From positions 3,377,659-3,441,658 of the forward strand of contig CP091278.1 in the NCBI GenBank assembly GCA_021650895.1: a DNA stretch of 64,000 bases, read 5' to 3'. Below, piece after piece: positions 6,836-15,660 of the stretch; position 1 is the stretch's first letter, and each line of letters begins with the position of its first letter. The notes under the pieces were generated by a model. The model ran no database searches and was not told the origin of the DNA. It saw only the letters and a list, made by a program, of their open reading frames with translations. Source of the stretch: Candidatus Jettenia sp. GTDB taxonomy: Bacteria; Planctomycetota; Brocadiia; Brocadiales; Brocadiaceae. The translations under genes were made by a program, and so were the position numbers.

Positions 6836-7264
6836 TTTTTGTGAGTTTAATTAAGCAACTGTCCTGCTAAAACACATTATAATGTCTATACGTTTGTTTG
6901 AGTTGATGTTGGTGTGATGATAAATATAAAGGCCTGGGTCTGCATCCCGAAAAGCCGTAATCTCCAACGACCTGCCTTTAATTCTTATCTGGAGAGTCAT
7001 TTTGAGGGATGATCTTGAATATAGATAGGACTTACGCATTTGTTAACAAATACTGAGTAATAGCATATCTGGCAGGAGAAGTTTTTGCTCATACCAGGAA
7101 ATTTGTTCTTTGATACGTCTTATTTTCAATTCGAATGTCAGCTATAAAAATATTGTTTAGCATATATCTATAGCGTTTCTTATGGCTTTTTCTTGACCGT
7201 AAACTCATTTCTCAGTAGTATACAGACCTGTATAGAATTACCGTTTCTTTGTACTGTTTATCCT
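6836..7264. other. Intergenic region without a recognised gene
   Basis: No frame with codon bias or a family match was found on either strand. A ggacttacgca motif near 7029 resembles the ends of some insertion sequences but has no partner nearby. The stretch probably holds the promoter of the NAD-synthesis genes, but no convincing -35/-10 pair could be chosen. Confidence 0.4.
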
Positions 7265-8638
7265 ATGAGAGAACCACAATCGCTATTCTTAACAGAGGAT
7301 TCACTGGGAATCGTTACTGATCTCTACCAGCTTACGATGGCTGCCGGATATTTTGAACATGGAATGCATGACATCACAACTTTTGAATTATTCGTTCGCC
7401 AATTGCCTGAGAATCGTTCTTATCTCATCACAGCAGGAATAGAACAAGCGATCCACTACCTCACTCATATTAAATTCTCAGAGGACAACATTCAGTTCTT
7501 AAGGCAGCTACCCGCATTTAAGCACGTAAGCTGTGAATTTTTTAAATATTTAAAAAACTTTACCTTCAGCGGCACTGTCTATGCTATGCCTGAAGGAACC
7601 ATTGCCTTTTCAGACGAACCTCTAATGCGGGTAACAGCCCCCATTATTGAGGCACAGCTTGTAGAAACATACCTGCTTTCAGTAATCAACTTCCAAACGT
7701 TAATTGCAACAAAATCATCAAGGATTGTATACGCAGCCAAAGGACGGGAGGTAATTGATTTTGGTATACGCCGTGCCCACGGTCCTCAGGCAGGTATCCT
7801 TGCCGCTAGATCAAGTTTTATCGGTGGATGCAGTAGCACCTCGAATGTATTTGCCGCCTATACATTAGGGATACCCGCGGTAGGAACCATTGCCCATTCA
7901 TGGGTCATGGCCTTTGAGAATGAACTGGATTCATTTCATAAATTCTATGAGACGTTTCCTGATTATACGGTTTTGCTTATCGATACTTACGATACCTTAG
8001 CCGGAGCGCAACACGCAGCTATGATCAGCAACAAAATCAAAGGAGTTCGCATTGATAGTGGCGATGTATTAAAACTCAGCAAAGAAGTACGGAAAATTTT
8101 AGATACCAAAGGATTACAACATGTCAAAATCATCGCTAGCGGCGATTTACATGAGAACCGTATCGATGATTTATTAAAAAATAATGCACCTATTGACTCT
8201 TTTGGGGTAGGTACCGAAATGGTAACCTCGAAAGATTCCCCAGCGCTGGGTGGTGTCTATAAATTAGTTGAACAAGAACATAAGAGAAAAATCATTCCGA
8301 AAATGAAGCTGAGTAAAGGAAAAGTTACCTATCCGGGTAAAAAACAAGTGTATCGTATTACTGATGCCGTTGGTAATTTTGTAAAGGATGTGATTGGACT
8401 TGAGGGTGAGAATATTGAAGGAACCCCTCTTTTAATACCTGTTATAAAAGATGGGAAGCCATGCTATAATTTACCCACAATTCATGATATTCAACGTACC
8501 GCATCAGAAAACCTTACACACTTACCAAACCCATTCAAACATTTAACAGATGCAGAAACATATCCGGTATATAAAAGTCACGGACTGGAGGTGAAAAAAC
8601 AAGAGGCTGAAAAAATAGTAAGGAATATGAATGTGTGA
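7265..8638 (+). CDS. pncB: Nicotinate phosphoribosyltransferase
   Basis: It joins nicotinate to PRPP, forming nicotinate mononucleotide in the NAD salvage (Preiss-Handler) route. Counted from ATG 7265 it has 457 residues. Family landmarks are TDLYQLTMAAGYFEHG near the N-terminus, the catalytic His in GTIAHSWV, the IDSGDVLKLS phosphate-binding segment and SFGVGTEMVTSKDSPALGG. A TTG at 7193 would add 24 residues that do not fit the family, so the ATG is preferred. The NAD synthetase gene follows 47 bp downstream, so the two steps are likely co-expressed. Confidence 0.93.
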   Translation: MREPQSLFLTEDSLGIVTDLYQLTMAAGYFEHGMHDITTFELFVRQLPENRSYLITAGIEQAIHYLTHIKFSEDNIQFLRQLPAFKHVSCEFFKYLKNFTFSGTVYAMPEGTIAFSDEPLMRVTAPIIEAQLVETYLLSVINFQTLIATKSSRIVYAAKGREVIDFGIRRAHGPQAGILAARSSFIGGCSSTSNVFAAYTLGIPAVGTIAHSWVMAFENELDSFHKFYETFPDYTVLLIDTYDTLAGAQHAAMISNKIKGVRIDSGDVLKLSKEVRKILDTKGLQHVKIIASGDLHENRIDDLLKNNAPIDSFGVGTEMVTSKDSPALGGVYKLVEQEHKRKIIPKMKLSKGKVTYPGKKQVYRITDAVGNFVKDVIGLEGENIEGTPLLIPVIKDGKPCYNLPTIHDIQRTASENLTHLPNPFKHLTDAETYPVYKSHGLEVKKQEAEKIVRNMNV

Positions 8639-8685
8639 TGCAAAATTTGTTTGCTAAATAGAAAATCACATATTACATTAAAGAT

Positions 8686-10323
8686 ATGAAAATTGCGTTG
8701 GCACAGATTAATCAAACCGTAGGCGACTTTCAAAAAAATACCGAAAAAATCTGCTCATATATTAACCGCGCTAAGAATCAGGGCGCCAATCTCGTTATTT
8801 TCCCGGAATTAGCCGTTACCGGTTATCCGCCAAAGGACCTCTTGGATATCCCTTCATTTATCGATAAAAATCTCCAGGCTTTAGATGAAATAACCCGTTG
8901 TACCTATGGTATCTCTGCCATTGTAGGCTTTGTTGATAAAAACAAACAACCCTACGGCAAGCTTGTTCATAATGCCGCGGCATTTATTCAAGATCAAAAG
9001 ATTGTTTCCGTCCATCATAAATCACTCCTGCCAACCTACGATGTATTTGACGAGTACCGTTACTTTGAACCAGCACATACTATTTTCCCTAGAGAATTTA
9101 TGGGTAATGCATTAGGGATATCTATCTGCGAGGATATATGGAATGATGAGGAATTTTGGACACGCCCTTTATATGAAGCAGATCCCATAGAAAGCCTGAT
9201 CTCTCAAAAAGCTACTATCATTATAAACATCTCCTCGTCACCCTTTGCGGTAGAGAAACACGAGAAAATACGATTGCCTATGCTTACCCATGATGCCAGA
9301 AAATATAGAGTTCCGCTTTTCTATGTAAATCAGGTTGGAGGCAATGATGAGCTTGTCTTTGATGGAAATAGCACCGTAATAAATGCCGAAGGCAAGCTTA
9401 TTGCCCAGGCAGCCGCTTTTGAAGAAGATTTGATGGTTATCGACATTGAAAATCCGGTACAACTGCAGGCCAAAGCTTATACCCCTATCGAAACTGTTCA
9501 TAAGGCCTTGATTGTAGGACTTCGGGATTATACAGCAAAATGTGGTTTTAAGAACGTAGTTATTGGCCTTAGCGGAGGCATTGATTCTGCTGTTACCGCT
9601 GCATTAGCTGTCGAATCGTTAGGGAGTGACAATGTTATTGGAGTACTCATGCCGTCTCAGTTCTCATCACAGAGTAGTATCGAAGATGCGGTAAAACTCT
9701 CCCAAAACCTCCTGATTCCCTACAAGATCATATCGATTGAAGGAATATTTGAAACGTATCAGAGTGTCCTGAAACCGGAATTCGAAGGGATGCCCTTTGA
9801 TATTACCGAAGAAAACCTGCAGGCGCGCATCCGCGGTAATATCATTATGGCACTTTCCAACAAATATGGATACCTCGTTTTGACAACTGGAAATAAATCG
9901 GAATTGGCTGTAGGTTATTGCACCTTATATGGGGATATGAGTGGCGGACTAGCGTTGCTATCCGATGTGCCAAAAACAATGGTATATGAACTAGCCAGGT
10001 ATATAAATCGGGAAAAAGAAATTATCCCACAAAATAGTATGAGCAAAGCCCCTTCGGCAGAATTAAAACCGAATCAATTCGATCAGGATACCTTGCCATC
10101 TTACGACATCTTGGATACTATCTTAAAGGCGTACATAGAAGATACGAAGTGCATTGCTGAAATTATTCAAATGGGATTTGATGAAAAAATCGTGCGTGAC
10201 GTTATCGGGAAGGTAAACAGAAATGAATACAAGAGGCGGCAAGCAGCTCCAGGTATAAAAGTAACTTCTAAGGCATTTGGATCTGGAAGGCGTATGCCGA
10301 TTGCTCATAAGTTTGTCTACTAA
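8686..10323 (+). CDS. nadE: Glutamine-dependent NAD+ synthetase
   Basis: It amidates nicotinate adenine dinucleotide to NAD+ using glutamine. The 545 residues comprise an N-terminal nitrilase-type amidase domain with the Glu-Lys-Cys triad (E41 in FPELAVTGY, K112 in HHKSLLPTYD, C148 in ISICEDIWND) and a C-terminal synthetase domain with the pyrophosphatase loop GLSGGIDSAVT near residue 296. Other synthetase motifs are TTGNKSELAVGYCTLYGD and the C-terminal KRRQAAPGIKVT. It follows pncB directly and completes the same pathway. Confidence 0.96.
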   Translation: MKIALAQINQTVGDFQKNTEKICSYINRAKNQGANLVIFPELAVTGYPPKDLLDIPSFIDKNLQALDEITRCTYGISAIVGFVDKNKQPYGKLVHNAAAFIQDQKIVSVHHKSLLPTYDVFDEYRYFEPAHTIFPREFMGNALGISICEDIWNDEEFWTRPLYEADPIESLISQKATIIINISSSPFAVEKHEKIRLPMLTHDARKYRVPLFYVNQVGGNDELVFDGNSTVINAEGKLIAQAAAFEEDLMVIDIENPVQLQAKAYTPIETVHKALIVGLRDYTAKCGFKNVVIGLSGGIDSAVTAALAVESLGSDNVIGVLMPSQFSSQSSIEDAVKLSQNLLIPYKIISIEGIFETYQSVLKPEFEGMPFDITEENLQARIRGNIIMALSNKYGYLVLTTGNKSELAVGYCTLYGDMSGGLALLSDVPKTMVYELARYINREKEIIPQNSMSKAPSAELKPNQFDQDTLPSYDILDTILKAYIEDTKCIAEIIQMGFDEKIVRDVIGKVNRNEYKRRQAAPGIKVTSKAFGSGRRMPIAHKFVY

Positions 10324-10378
10324 ATCTACAAATTTTTAGTACTTTGCGCTCTCGGTGCCTTTGTGGTAAATTTTTAAG

Positions 10379-11194
10379 ATGAAAAACTCAAAAGTAAAAT
10401 TGCCCATTGGAGTTTTCGATTCAGGTATCGGTGGAATATCTGTCCTGGCTGAAATACTAAAGCTGCTATCCCATGAAGAATTTATTTATTTTGCCGATAC
10501 GCTTCATTCTCCCTATGGGATCAAGCCGGAAAATATTGTTCAATCTTTATCGATAAAGGCTGCTGAGTTTCTATCCCTCCTCGGTATTAAATCTCTGGTT
10601 ATTGCATGTAACACAGCCACAAGCGCTGCAATTAGCAATATCCGAAAAATGCATACATTTCCTGTAATTGGAATGGAGCCTGCGGTGAAACTCGCTGTAG
10701 ATCTGAAGCCGAAAGGTAAGATTATTGTTATGGCAACACCTCTCACGCTAAAGAGTAAAAAATTTAATGAATTGATCTCTCATTATACACATCTTGCAGA
10801 AATTATTCTGATGCCTTGTGCAGGACTGGTAGAAATTATTGAGCAAGATTATTCTGATAGAAGGAAGATTGAAAATTATCTCGCAAACCTGTTTTTATCA
10901 AGAGAAAAAAAGGATATTTCGGTTGTTGTCCTCGGTTGTACTCACTATATTCTGATAAAAGAGGAAATTATGAAAATATTAGGAGGTGAAATTCATGTTA
11001 TAGACGGAAATTATGGAACAGCAAAACAGTTAAGGACCGTTCTCCAAAATGAGTGTCTGCTTAAAAATACCGTTATAGAAAAACCTTGTCTCCCTTTAAA
11101 AGCACAGGTGAAGTTTTATATATCTGGGAATGGAAATGGAGTAGAAGCAAGGTGTAAACAATTATTGCAACAGGAAGGAATTATCTGTGAATAA
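10379..11194 (+). CDS. murI: Glutamate racemase
   Basis: It supplies D-glutamate for peptidoglycan. The 271-residue protein has the two catalytic cysteines in standard contexts: C77 in VIACNTATSAA and C187 in VVLGCTHYILI. It also has the N-terminal GVFDSGIGGISVL loop with the conserved Asp-Ser. It is cytoplasmic. Its start lies 55 bp after nadE. Peptidoglycan synthesis is of interest if the host is a planctomycete, where a wall was long disputed. Confidence 0.95.
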   Translation: MKNSKVKLPIGVFDSGIGGISVLAEILKLLSHEEFIYFADTLHSPYGIKPENIVQSLSIKAAEFLSLLGIKSLVIACNTATSAAISNIRKMHTFPVIGMEPAVKLAVDLKPKGKIIVMATPLTLKSKKFNELISHYTHLAEIILMPCAGLVEIIEQDYSDRRKIENYLANLFLSREKKDISVVVLGCTHYILIKEEIMKILGGEIHVIDGNYGTAKQLRTVLQNECLLKNTVIEKPCLPLKAQVKFYISGNGNGVEARCKQLLQQEGIICE

Positions 11195-11226
11195 AAATTT
11201 TTTATTGGAATAAAGGAGAAAATCAC

Positions 11227-11718
11227 ATGTCAACAATAGATAATTTAAAAAATGCTTTTGCAGGTGAATCACAGGCCAACAGGAAATACTTAGCTTTTGC
11301 AAAAAAAGCGGATGCAGAGGGTTTCAAACAAGTAGCAAAGCTCTTTCGTGCAGCAGCTGAGGCTGAAACAGTACACGCCCATAATCATCTGCGAGTGCTT
11401 GGGGGTATCCGCAGCACAAAGGAAAATATCCAGGAGGCAATTGGAGGAGAAACGCATGAGTTTACAACTATGTATCCCCAGATGATTGAAGAGGCAAAAA
11501 AAGAAGGAAATAAACAAGCCTTACAGAGTTTTGAATTTGCCAACAAGGTAGAAAAAATCCATGCAGATCTTTATCAAAAAGCCTTAAATAATTTGGGCAA
11601 GAATGAGGCCGTAGATTACTATGTCTGTCAGGTCTGTGGCGACACGGTTGAAAAGGATGCACCGGATAAATGCCGTATCTGTGGAGCACCTAAGGATAAA
11701 TTTACAAAAATCAGTTAA
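11227..11718 (+). CDS. rbr: Rubrerythrin
   Basis: A non-haem di-iron peroxidase of anaerobes that reduces hydrogen peroxide. The N-terminal ferritin-like four-helix domain carries iron ligands in GESQANRKY (E14) and EAETVHAHNH. The C-terminal rubredoxin-like domain binds one iron through YVCQVCGD and CRICGAPKD. The 163-residue length is slightly short for the family but complete. The ribosome binding site aaaggag lies 8 bases before the ATG. It indicates an anaerobic or microaerophilic cell. It is followed by a hairpin that probably terminates transcription. Confidence 0.96.
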   Translation: MSTIDNLKNAFAGESQANRKYLAFAKKADAEGFKQVAKLFRAAAEAETVHAHNHLRVLGGIRSTKENIQEAIGGETHEFTTMYPQMIEEAKKEGNKQALQSFEFANKVEKIHADLYQKALNNLGKNEAVDYYVCQVCGDTVEKDAPDKCRICGAPKDKFTKIS

Positions 11719-11780
11719 ATTACTTTACCTTGTTTTAAGCATTATTCAAACATCAGAAATGAATTTCTATACATAGCCGT

Positions 11781-11803
11781 AGGGCGAAGATACTCTTCGC
11801 CCT
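11781..11803 (+). terminator. Perfect hairpin downstream of rubrerythrin
   Basis: Agggcgaaga and tcttcgccct form a 10-bp stem around TAC. There is no long T run, but it is the only strong hairpin between rubrerythrin and the intron relic. Group IIC introns are known to insert just behind such hairpins. Confidence 0.5.
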
Positions 11804-11804
11804 A

Positions 11805-11990
11805 GTGCGCCTGAGGGTGTGCGCTGCCAGGGAGGTGAGAGACCTCTTCAGGGAAAAACGCTTTCTGTCCTGTAACCGACCCCAACTGCGTCCCTGTCAA
11901 TCCCGATGGGGAAGCCACTGACCGGAGAGCCGTATGCGGGAGATCTGCCTGTACGGTTCAGAGGGAGGGGAGACGGAAGTCTTCCCTATC
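11805..11990 (+). ncRNA. Deleted group II intron relic with domains V and VI
   Basis: The right half is a clear domain V hairpin, gagccgtatgcgg paired with cctgtacggttc (11927-11959), including the catalytic AGC segment and its pairing partner. A domain VI-like hairpin (gggagac-ggaa-gtcttccc) follows and ends in ctatc at 11990. The left end gtgcgcc (11805) matches the intron 5' consensus, and ggaggtgagagacctc looks like a domain I hairpin. Only about 186 bases remain, so most of domains I-IV and any maturase gene are deleted. It starts one base after the hairpin at 11781-11803. Confidence 0.75.
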
Positions 11991-12276
11991 AAATACTCTG
12001 TAAACAAAAACCTTTCATGTTATGTAGTAAAGACGAATAATTTTTCATATCCAAGATCGAATAAAGTATGCTATAATACTTTATCTCTTTCCCCAATTAA
12101 ACGTTTAGGAATTTCAAATAGTAACCGCTTACTGCGACTGTTTTTCCCAAAACTTTGCCTGCTTCCCTCTACTTCTGCCCGTTCCCAAATACTTCCCTAT
12201 TTGCCGTACAGAGGAGATTGTACACAAAAGGAATTCTCGTTGTTATTATGCCTATCCGAATATAAGTAGGAGACTT

Positions 12277-12936
12277 TTAATTCTTTGCTATTTCTTCCTT
12301 CTTTGCCTGACGACGTCTAAGATATTCAAGAACCGCAGGTATCAGTGAAACAATGATAAGTGCAATAATCATAAGACTGAAATGTTGTTTAATAAAATGT
12401 ATATTACCAAGAAAATAACCTGCATAAATAAACATAGGCACCCAAAAAACAGCCCCCAGGATGTTGTAGAGGGCAAAACGGAGATATGGCATACGCCCAA
12501 TACCTGCAATGAAGGGTGCGAAGGTACGAATAATAGGTATAAATCGAGCAATAACAATCGTTTTACCGCCATGCTTTTCAAAGAATCGGTAGGTTCGCTC
12601 AAGATATTCAGGGTTAAAAAACAAAGATTTCTGTTTTCTAAATATTTTAGGGCCGATATAGTAACCAATCCAGTAGTTTACCGTATCGCCAAGGATCGCT
12701 GCAACAGCCAAAATCGCAATAAGCGCATATACATGCAAAGCCCCTGTAGCGGCTATTGCACCAGCAGCAAATAAGAGAGAATCTCCGGGTAAAAAGGGTG
12801 TAGCAACAAACCCAGTTTCTGCAAATACAATCAAAAACAAGAGTACATGCACCCAGATGCCGTACGTAGTAACTAATTCATATAAGTGCTTATCTAAATG
12901 TAAAACGAAATGTATGAGATATTCTAACCACTCCAT
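12277..12936 (-). CDS. DedA-family membrane protein
   Basis: A 219-residue inner-membrane protein of the DedA/SNARE-associated family, linked in other bacteria to undecaprenyl-phosphate or lipid flipping and proton-motive-force homeostasis. Family signatures are FLPGDSLLFAAGAIA, GYYIGPKIFRK and the stretch from FFEKHGGKTIVIARFIPIIR to TFAPFIAGIGRMPYLRF, which holds the conserved arginines and glycines. Four to five membrane segments are visible. The start has a good ribosome binding site (aaggaag). The substrate cannot be read from the sequence. Confidence 0.92.
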   Translation of the reverse strand: MEWLEYLIHFVLHLDKHLYELVTTYGIWVHVLLFLIVFAETGFVATPFLPGDSLLFAAGAIAATGALHVYALIAILAVAAILGDTVNYWIGYYIGPKIFRKQKSLFFNPEYLERTYRFFEKHGGKTIVIARFIPIIRTFAPFIAGIGRMPYLRFALYNILGAVFWVPMFIYAGYFLGNIHFIKQHFSLMIIALIIVSLIPAVLEYLRRRQAKKEEIAKN

Positions 12937-13012
12937 TACACTCTTCCTTTCATTGAAATTAAAGCGATAGATTCTTTTAAAAAATGATTGAGAAAAGGGG
13001 AAAATAAGGGAA

Positions 13013-14347
13013 TTAAAGTTTTATGATATAATATCGTAACCAAATATAAACATTTGACAAAACAATCATTTCAATCGTCAGGGGTATTGCATAGATAAGG
13101 TATCTTTTGAATGATATAGGATAGCCTGCCCTTTCTGCAAGACTTAGGGTAACAATATTCGCAGAAGCGCCGATAGGCGTTGCATTCCCTCCAAGGCAAG
13201 TTCCAAGCGCTAAAGACCACCATATGGGCATCAGTGTTGGATGTTGGACGACGGATGTAAAATCTAACCCTTTCGGCACTATTGAATGTGCCATATCAGT
13301 AACAAGGGGAATTATGCTGGCGATTAAAATGGTATTTTCAACAATGGTTGAGGAAAGAGCGGAAAACCATAAGATTACCATTGCAATGGGAAACATGCTT
13401 TCTGCATCTGGTTTTATGAATGAGACCATACCTTCTGAAAGCTTAGAAATCAGTCCAACTTTAATAACACCACCCACAACAATAAAAAGACCGATAAAGT
13501 ATAAAAGGGTTGACCATTCTAATTCTCTTAAGATATTATGTGATTTTTCCCTTGATATAATAAGCAAAAAGGCGGCTCCTAAAATAGCAATGGTTGCAGG
13601 TTCAAGATGAAGTTTATCATGAAAAATAAACCCTGGAATGACTAACCCTAATATACAGAGAGACTTTATTAACAAGCCATGATCTTTAATCATCTTATAT
13701 TCATTTATGGCCAGTATCTTTTGTCTTGTCTCTTCTTTGACCTGAAACCTCTTGCCAAAGAGGAGTTTTAAGGTCAGCAAAAAGAAGAAAAACACAAAGA
13801 GAATTGCGGGTGTTAAATTATAGATAAAGTCCATAAAGGTTAATTGTATTTTGCTGGCTATCAGAATATTGGGTGGGCCACCAATAAGTGTGGCTGTACC
13901 ACCGAGGCTAGAGGCCATAATTTCTGATAAGAGAAACGGGAAAGGATCCAACTTCAGCTCATCTGCAATAAATAAGGAGACGGGGACAAGAATCAGAACA
14001 GTGGTTAGATTATTAAGAAAAGTAGAAAAAAGCGCCGTAATACTGGTGAAAAGGATAAGGATCCATAAAGGCCTTCCTTTGGCAAGTTTTGCAGATTTTA
14101 TTGCCAGAAATTGAAATACACCTGTTTTACTCAGGATATTAACAATAATCATCATGCTGATAAGGAGAAATACAACGTTATAATCAATAGCGTATTTTTC
14201 TTCATAGAAGGCCTCACGTTGTGTAATTATTCTGAGCGCCATCATCAGGCCAGCGCCAACTAATGCAACCTTTGTTTTATCGAGCTTTTCAGAAATAATT
14301 AATCCGTAAGATACAGCAAAAATACCGGTAGCAATCCAAAAAAACAT
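13013..14347 (-). CDS. ArsB/NhaD/SLC13-superfamily ion transporter
   Basis: A 444-residue inner-membrane transporter with about eleven spans. It has the inverted-repeat organisation of the ion transporter superfamily: one pore motif SSLGGTATLIGGPPNILIAS near residue 150 and its counterpart CLGGNATPIGASANIVTLS near residue 390. This arrangement is shared by ArsB arsenite pumps, NhaD sodium/proton antiporters and plant and mammalian P-proteins; the substrate cannot be settled here. No arsenic genes are adjacent. A CBS protein is encoded 23 bp upstream and is likely its regulatory partner. Confidence 0.85.
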   Translation of the reverse strand: MFFWIATGIFAVSYGLIISEKLDKTKVALVGAGLMMALRIITQREAFYEEKYAIDYNVVFLLISMMIIVNILSKTGVFQFLAIKSAKLAKGRPLWILILFTSITALFSTFLNNLTTVLILVPVSLFIADELKLDPFPFLLSEIMASSLGGTATLIGGPPNILIASKIQLTFMDFIYNLTPAILFVFFFFLLTLKLLFGKRFQVKEETRQKILAINEYKMIKDHGLLIKSLCILGLVIPGFIFHDKLHLEPATIAILGAAFLLIISREKSHNILRELEWSTLLYFIGLFIVVGGVIKVGLISKLSEGMVSFIKPDAESMFPIAMVILWFSALSSTIVENTILIASIIPLVTDMAHSIVPKGLDFTSVVQHPTLMPIWWSLALGTCLGGNATPIGASANIVTLSLAERAGYPISFKRYLIYAIPLTIEMIVLSNVYIWLRYYIIKL

Positions 14348-14370
14348 AGGGAGTTCCTTATAGAGGTGAG

Positions 14371-14826
14371 CTATACTGACCCTTTTGCAAGGATATTCAT
14401 AATATGCCTTATCAAATTTATAAGATGCACGATTCCAACAACTTTACTATCTCTTACTACAGGGAGGTTATGGATCTTATTAACAACCATGAGGGCGGCA
14501 GCTTTAGTTACGGTATCATCTTCATGCACCGATAAAACTGTTTTTGTCATTATTTCTGTAATAGTTAAATTTCTGTTTTCTATACATTTTTTTTCAAGAT
14601 AACTCTCATCCATCGCAGAGATAAGAAATTCATCAAAAGTTATATACTTGGGAATAAGTACTTTTATAATGTCTGCTTCTGTTATGATCCCTGCGAGTCT
14701 ATCTTCCTTATCAACTACAAAGATAACACGATATTTGACCTCATTCAGCATCCTGATAAGACACTCAAAGGTATCTGAGGTCCGAATAAGATTTGGAGAT
14801 GCATCCATAATATCTTTTACTCTCAT
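14371..14826 (-). CDS. CBS-domain pair protein
   Basis: A 151-residue stand-alone tandem CBS (Bateman) module, beginning MRVKDIMDASPNLIRTSDTF, with the second repeat beginning ITEIMTKTVLSVHEDDTV. Such modules sense adenine nucleotides or ionic strength and often regulate transporters or enzymes. The ATG at 14826 has an upstream aggaat-type ribosome binding site. The alternative start at 14871 would add 15 residues outside the domain. The next gene, 23 bp downstream, is an ArsB/SLC13-type transporter, so gating of that transporter is a reasonable guess. Confidence 0.88.
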   Translation of the reverse strand: MRVKDIMDASPNLIRTSDTFECLIRMLNEVKYRVIFVVDKEDRLAGIITEADIIKVLIPKYITFDEFLISAMDESYLEKKCIENRNLTITEIMTKTVLSVHEDDTVTKAAALMVVNKIHNLPVVRDSKVVGIVHLINLIRHIMNILAKGSV

Positions 14827-14926
14827 AATCTTATATTCCTCATGTTTGATACGGATTATTTTTCGTAACAACAGGAAACAATAGTTTTATGATAACTATT
14901 CAAAATACGATGCAAAACCGGGGATA

Positions 14927-15013
14927 GGGGCAAACCTTGTGTTCACCCTGGTTATGGAAAGACGTACAGATTCTGGATTTGCACAAAGAGTGGGTGAACA
15001 CAAGGTTCGCCCC
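14927..15013. repeat. Inverted repeat with 22-base arms
   Basis: Left arm 14927-14948 (ggggcaaaccttgtgttcac plus cc) and right arm 14992-15013 are near-perfect reverse complements around 43 bases. A related arm sequence (ggcaaacacaaggttcgccc) occurs at 45208-45232. It is one of the dispersed palindromic families of this genome. Confidence 0.7.
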
Positions 15014-15185
15014 TACTATAATCCAAAATTCAACAGTATTTTGAGTGACTACGTTTTATAAATTTGAGTCATTATAATAGAATGCCTTATAGGTGTCAAT
15101 GCAGAGAAGTTAATGATCTATAGTATGGGTTAGAAAATTTATCATCTTTTTAATTATCAATAATTAAGGCACATCTCTAAATAAC

Positions 15186-15275
15186 TTAAAGCGAAACACT
15201 CCTGGTTATTGTTCTCTTACTCTGTAGTTACAGAGACCATAGGTAGGGGCTTTAGCCTTGCCAGGCAACCTTTAG
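15186..15275. repeat. Dispersed leader repeat plus short palindrome
   Basis: The motif gaaacactcctggttattgt at 15188-15207 recurs near 18985 and 26850, and in diverged form near 20700. Each copy stands just before a palindrome built on gggctttagccttgcc. The rest of 14872-15592 contains only repeats and no supported gene. Confidence 0.6.
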
Positions 15276-15490
15276 TTTTTTGGAATAACCCCATAGGGGT
15301 GAAATGTTTATAGAAACATGTGATATACAAAATCTTAGCTCCATCGGAGCGGTATGTGACCTTAACACAGAAACACCATGCCGCTTCGATGGAGCTTGAT
15401 TGTGGCAGAATGATTTGTCTATAAACATTTCACCCTCAACGGAGTTGTCACGGTTTTTTTCAAAAAACTACCATGTTACCATAATTCTGA
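15274..15490. repeat. MITE-like dispersed repeat, copy 1
   Basis: Terminal inverted sequences agttttttg (15274-15282) and caaaaaact (15461-15469) enclose inner arms ggggtgaaatgtttataga and tctataaacatttcaccc. Between them is a second palindrome, agctccatcggagcgg with its complement cgcttcgatggagct. A second copy with the same order lies at 32597-32835. No coding capacity is visible. Confidence 0.7.
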
Positions 15491-15592
15491 TAAAGTTTTC
15501 TGTCTATAATAACAGACTCTTAGCTATACGAGATGCTTTTAACAACGTATTATTTGTCTGTAAGAGGCTTACAGCATACACGTAGATTCTCA

Positions 15593-15621
15593 TTGACAAT
15601 AAAATTAGCATACGGTACACT
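15593..15621 (+). promoter_or_regulatory. Near-consensus sigma-70 promoter of the tonB-exbB-exbD operon
   Basis: TTGACA (15593-15598) and TACACT (15616-15621) are separated by 17 bp. The expected start point is near 15628, about 33 bases ahead of the first ATG. Confidence 0.75.
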
Positions 15622-15660
15622 TTAAAAGCTATTTGGGAATTTATTAACTTGCACAAAGAT

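Noticed and set aside
11934-12269. Protein-coding gene of 111 residues
   Set aside because: The frame begins inside intron domain V and shows no codon bias or family match.
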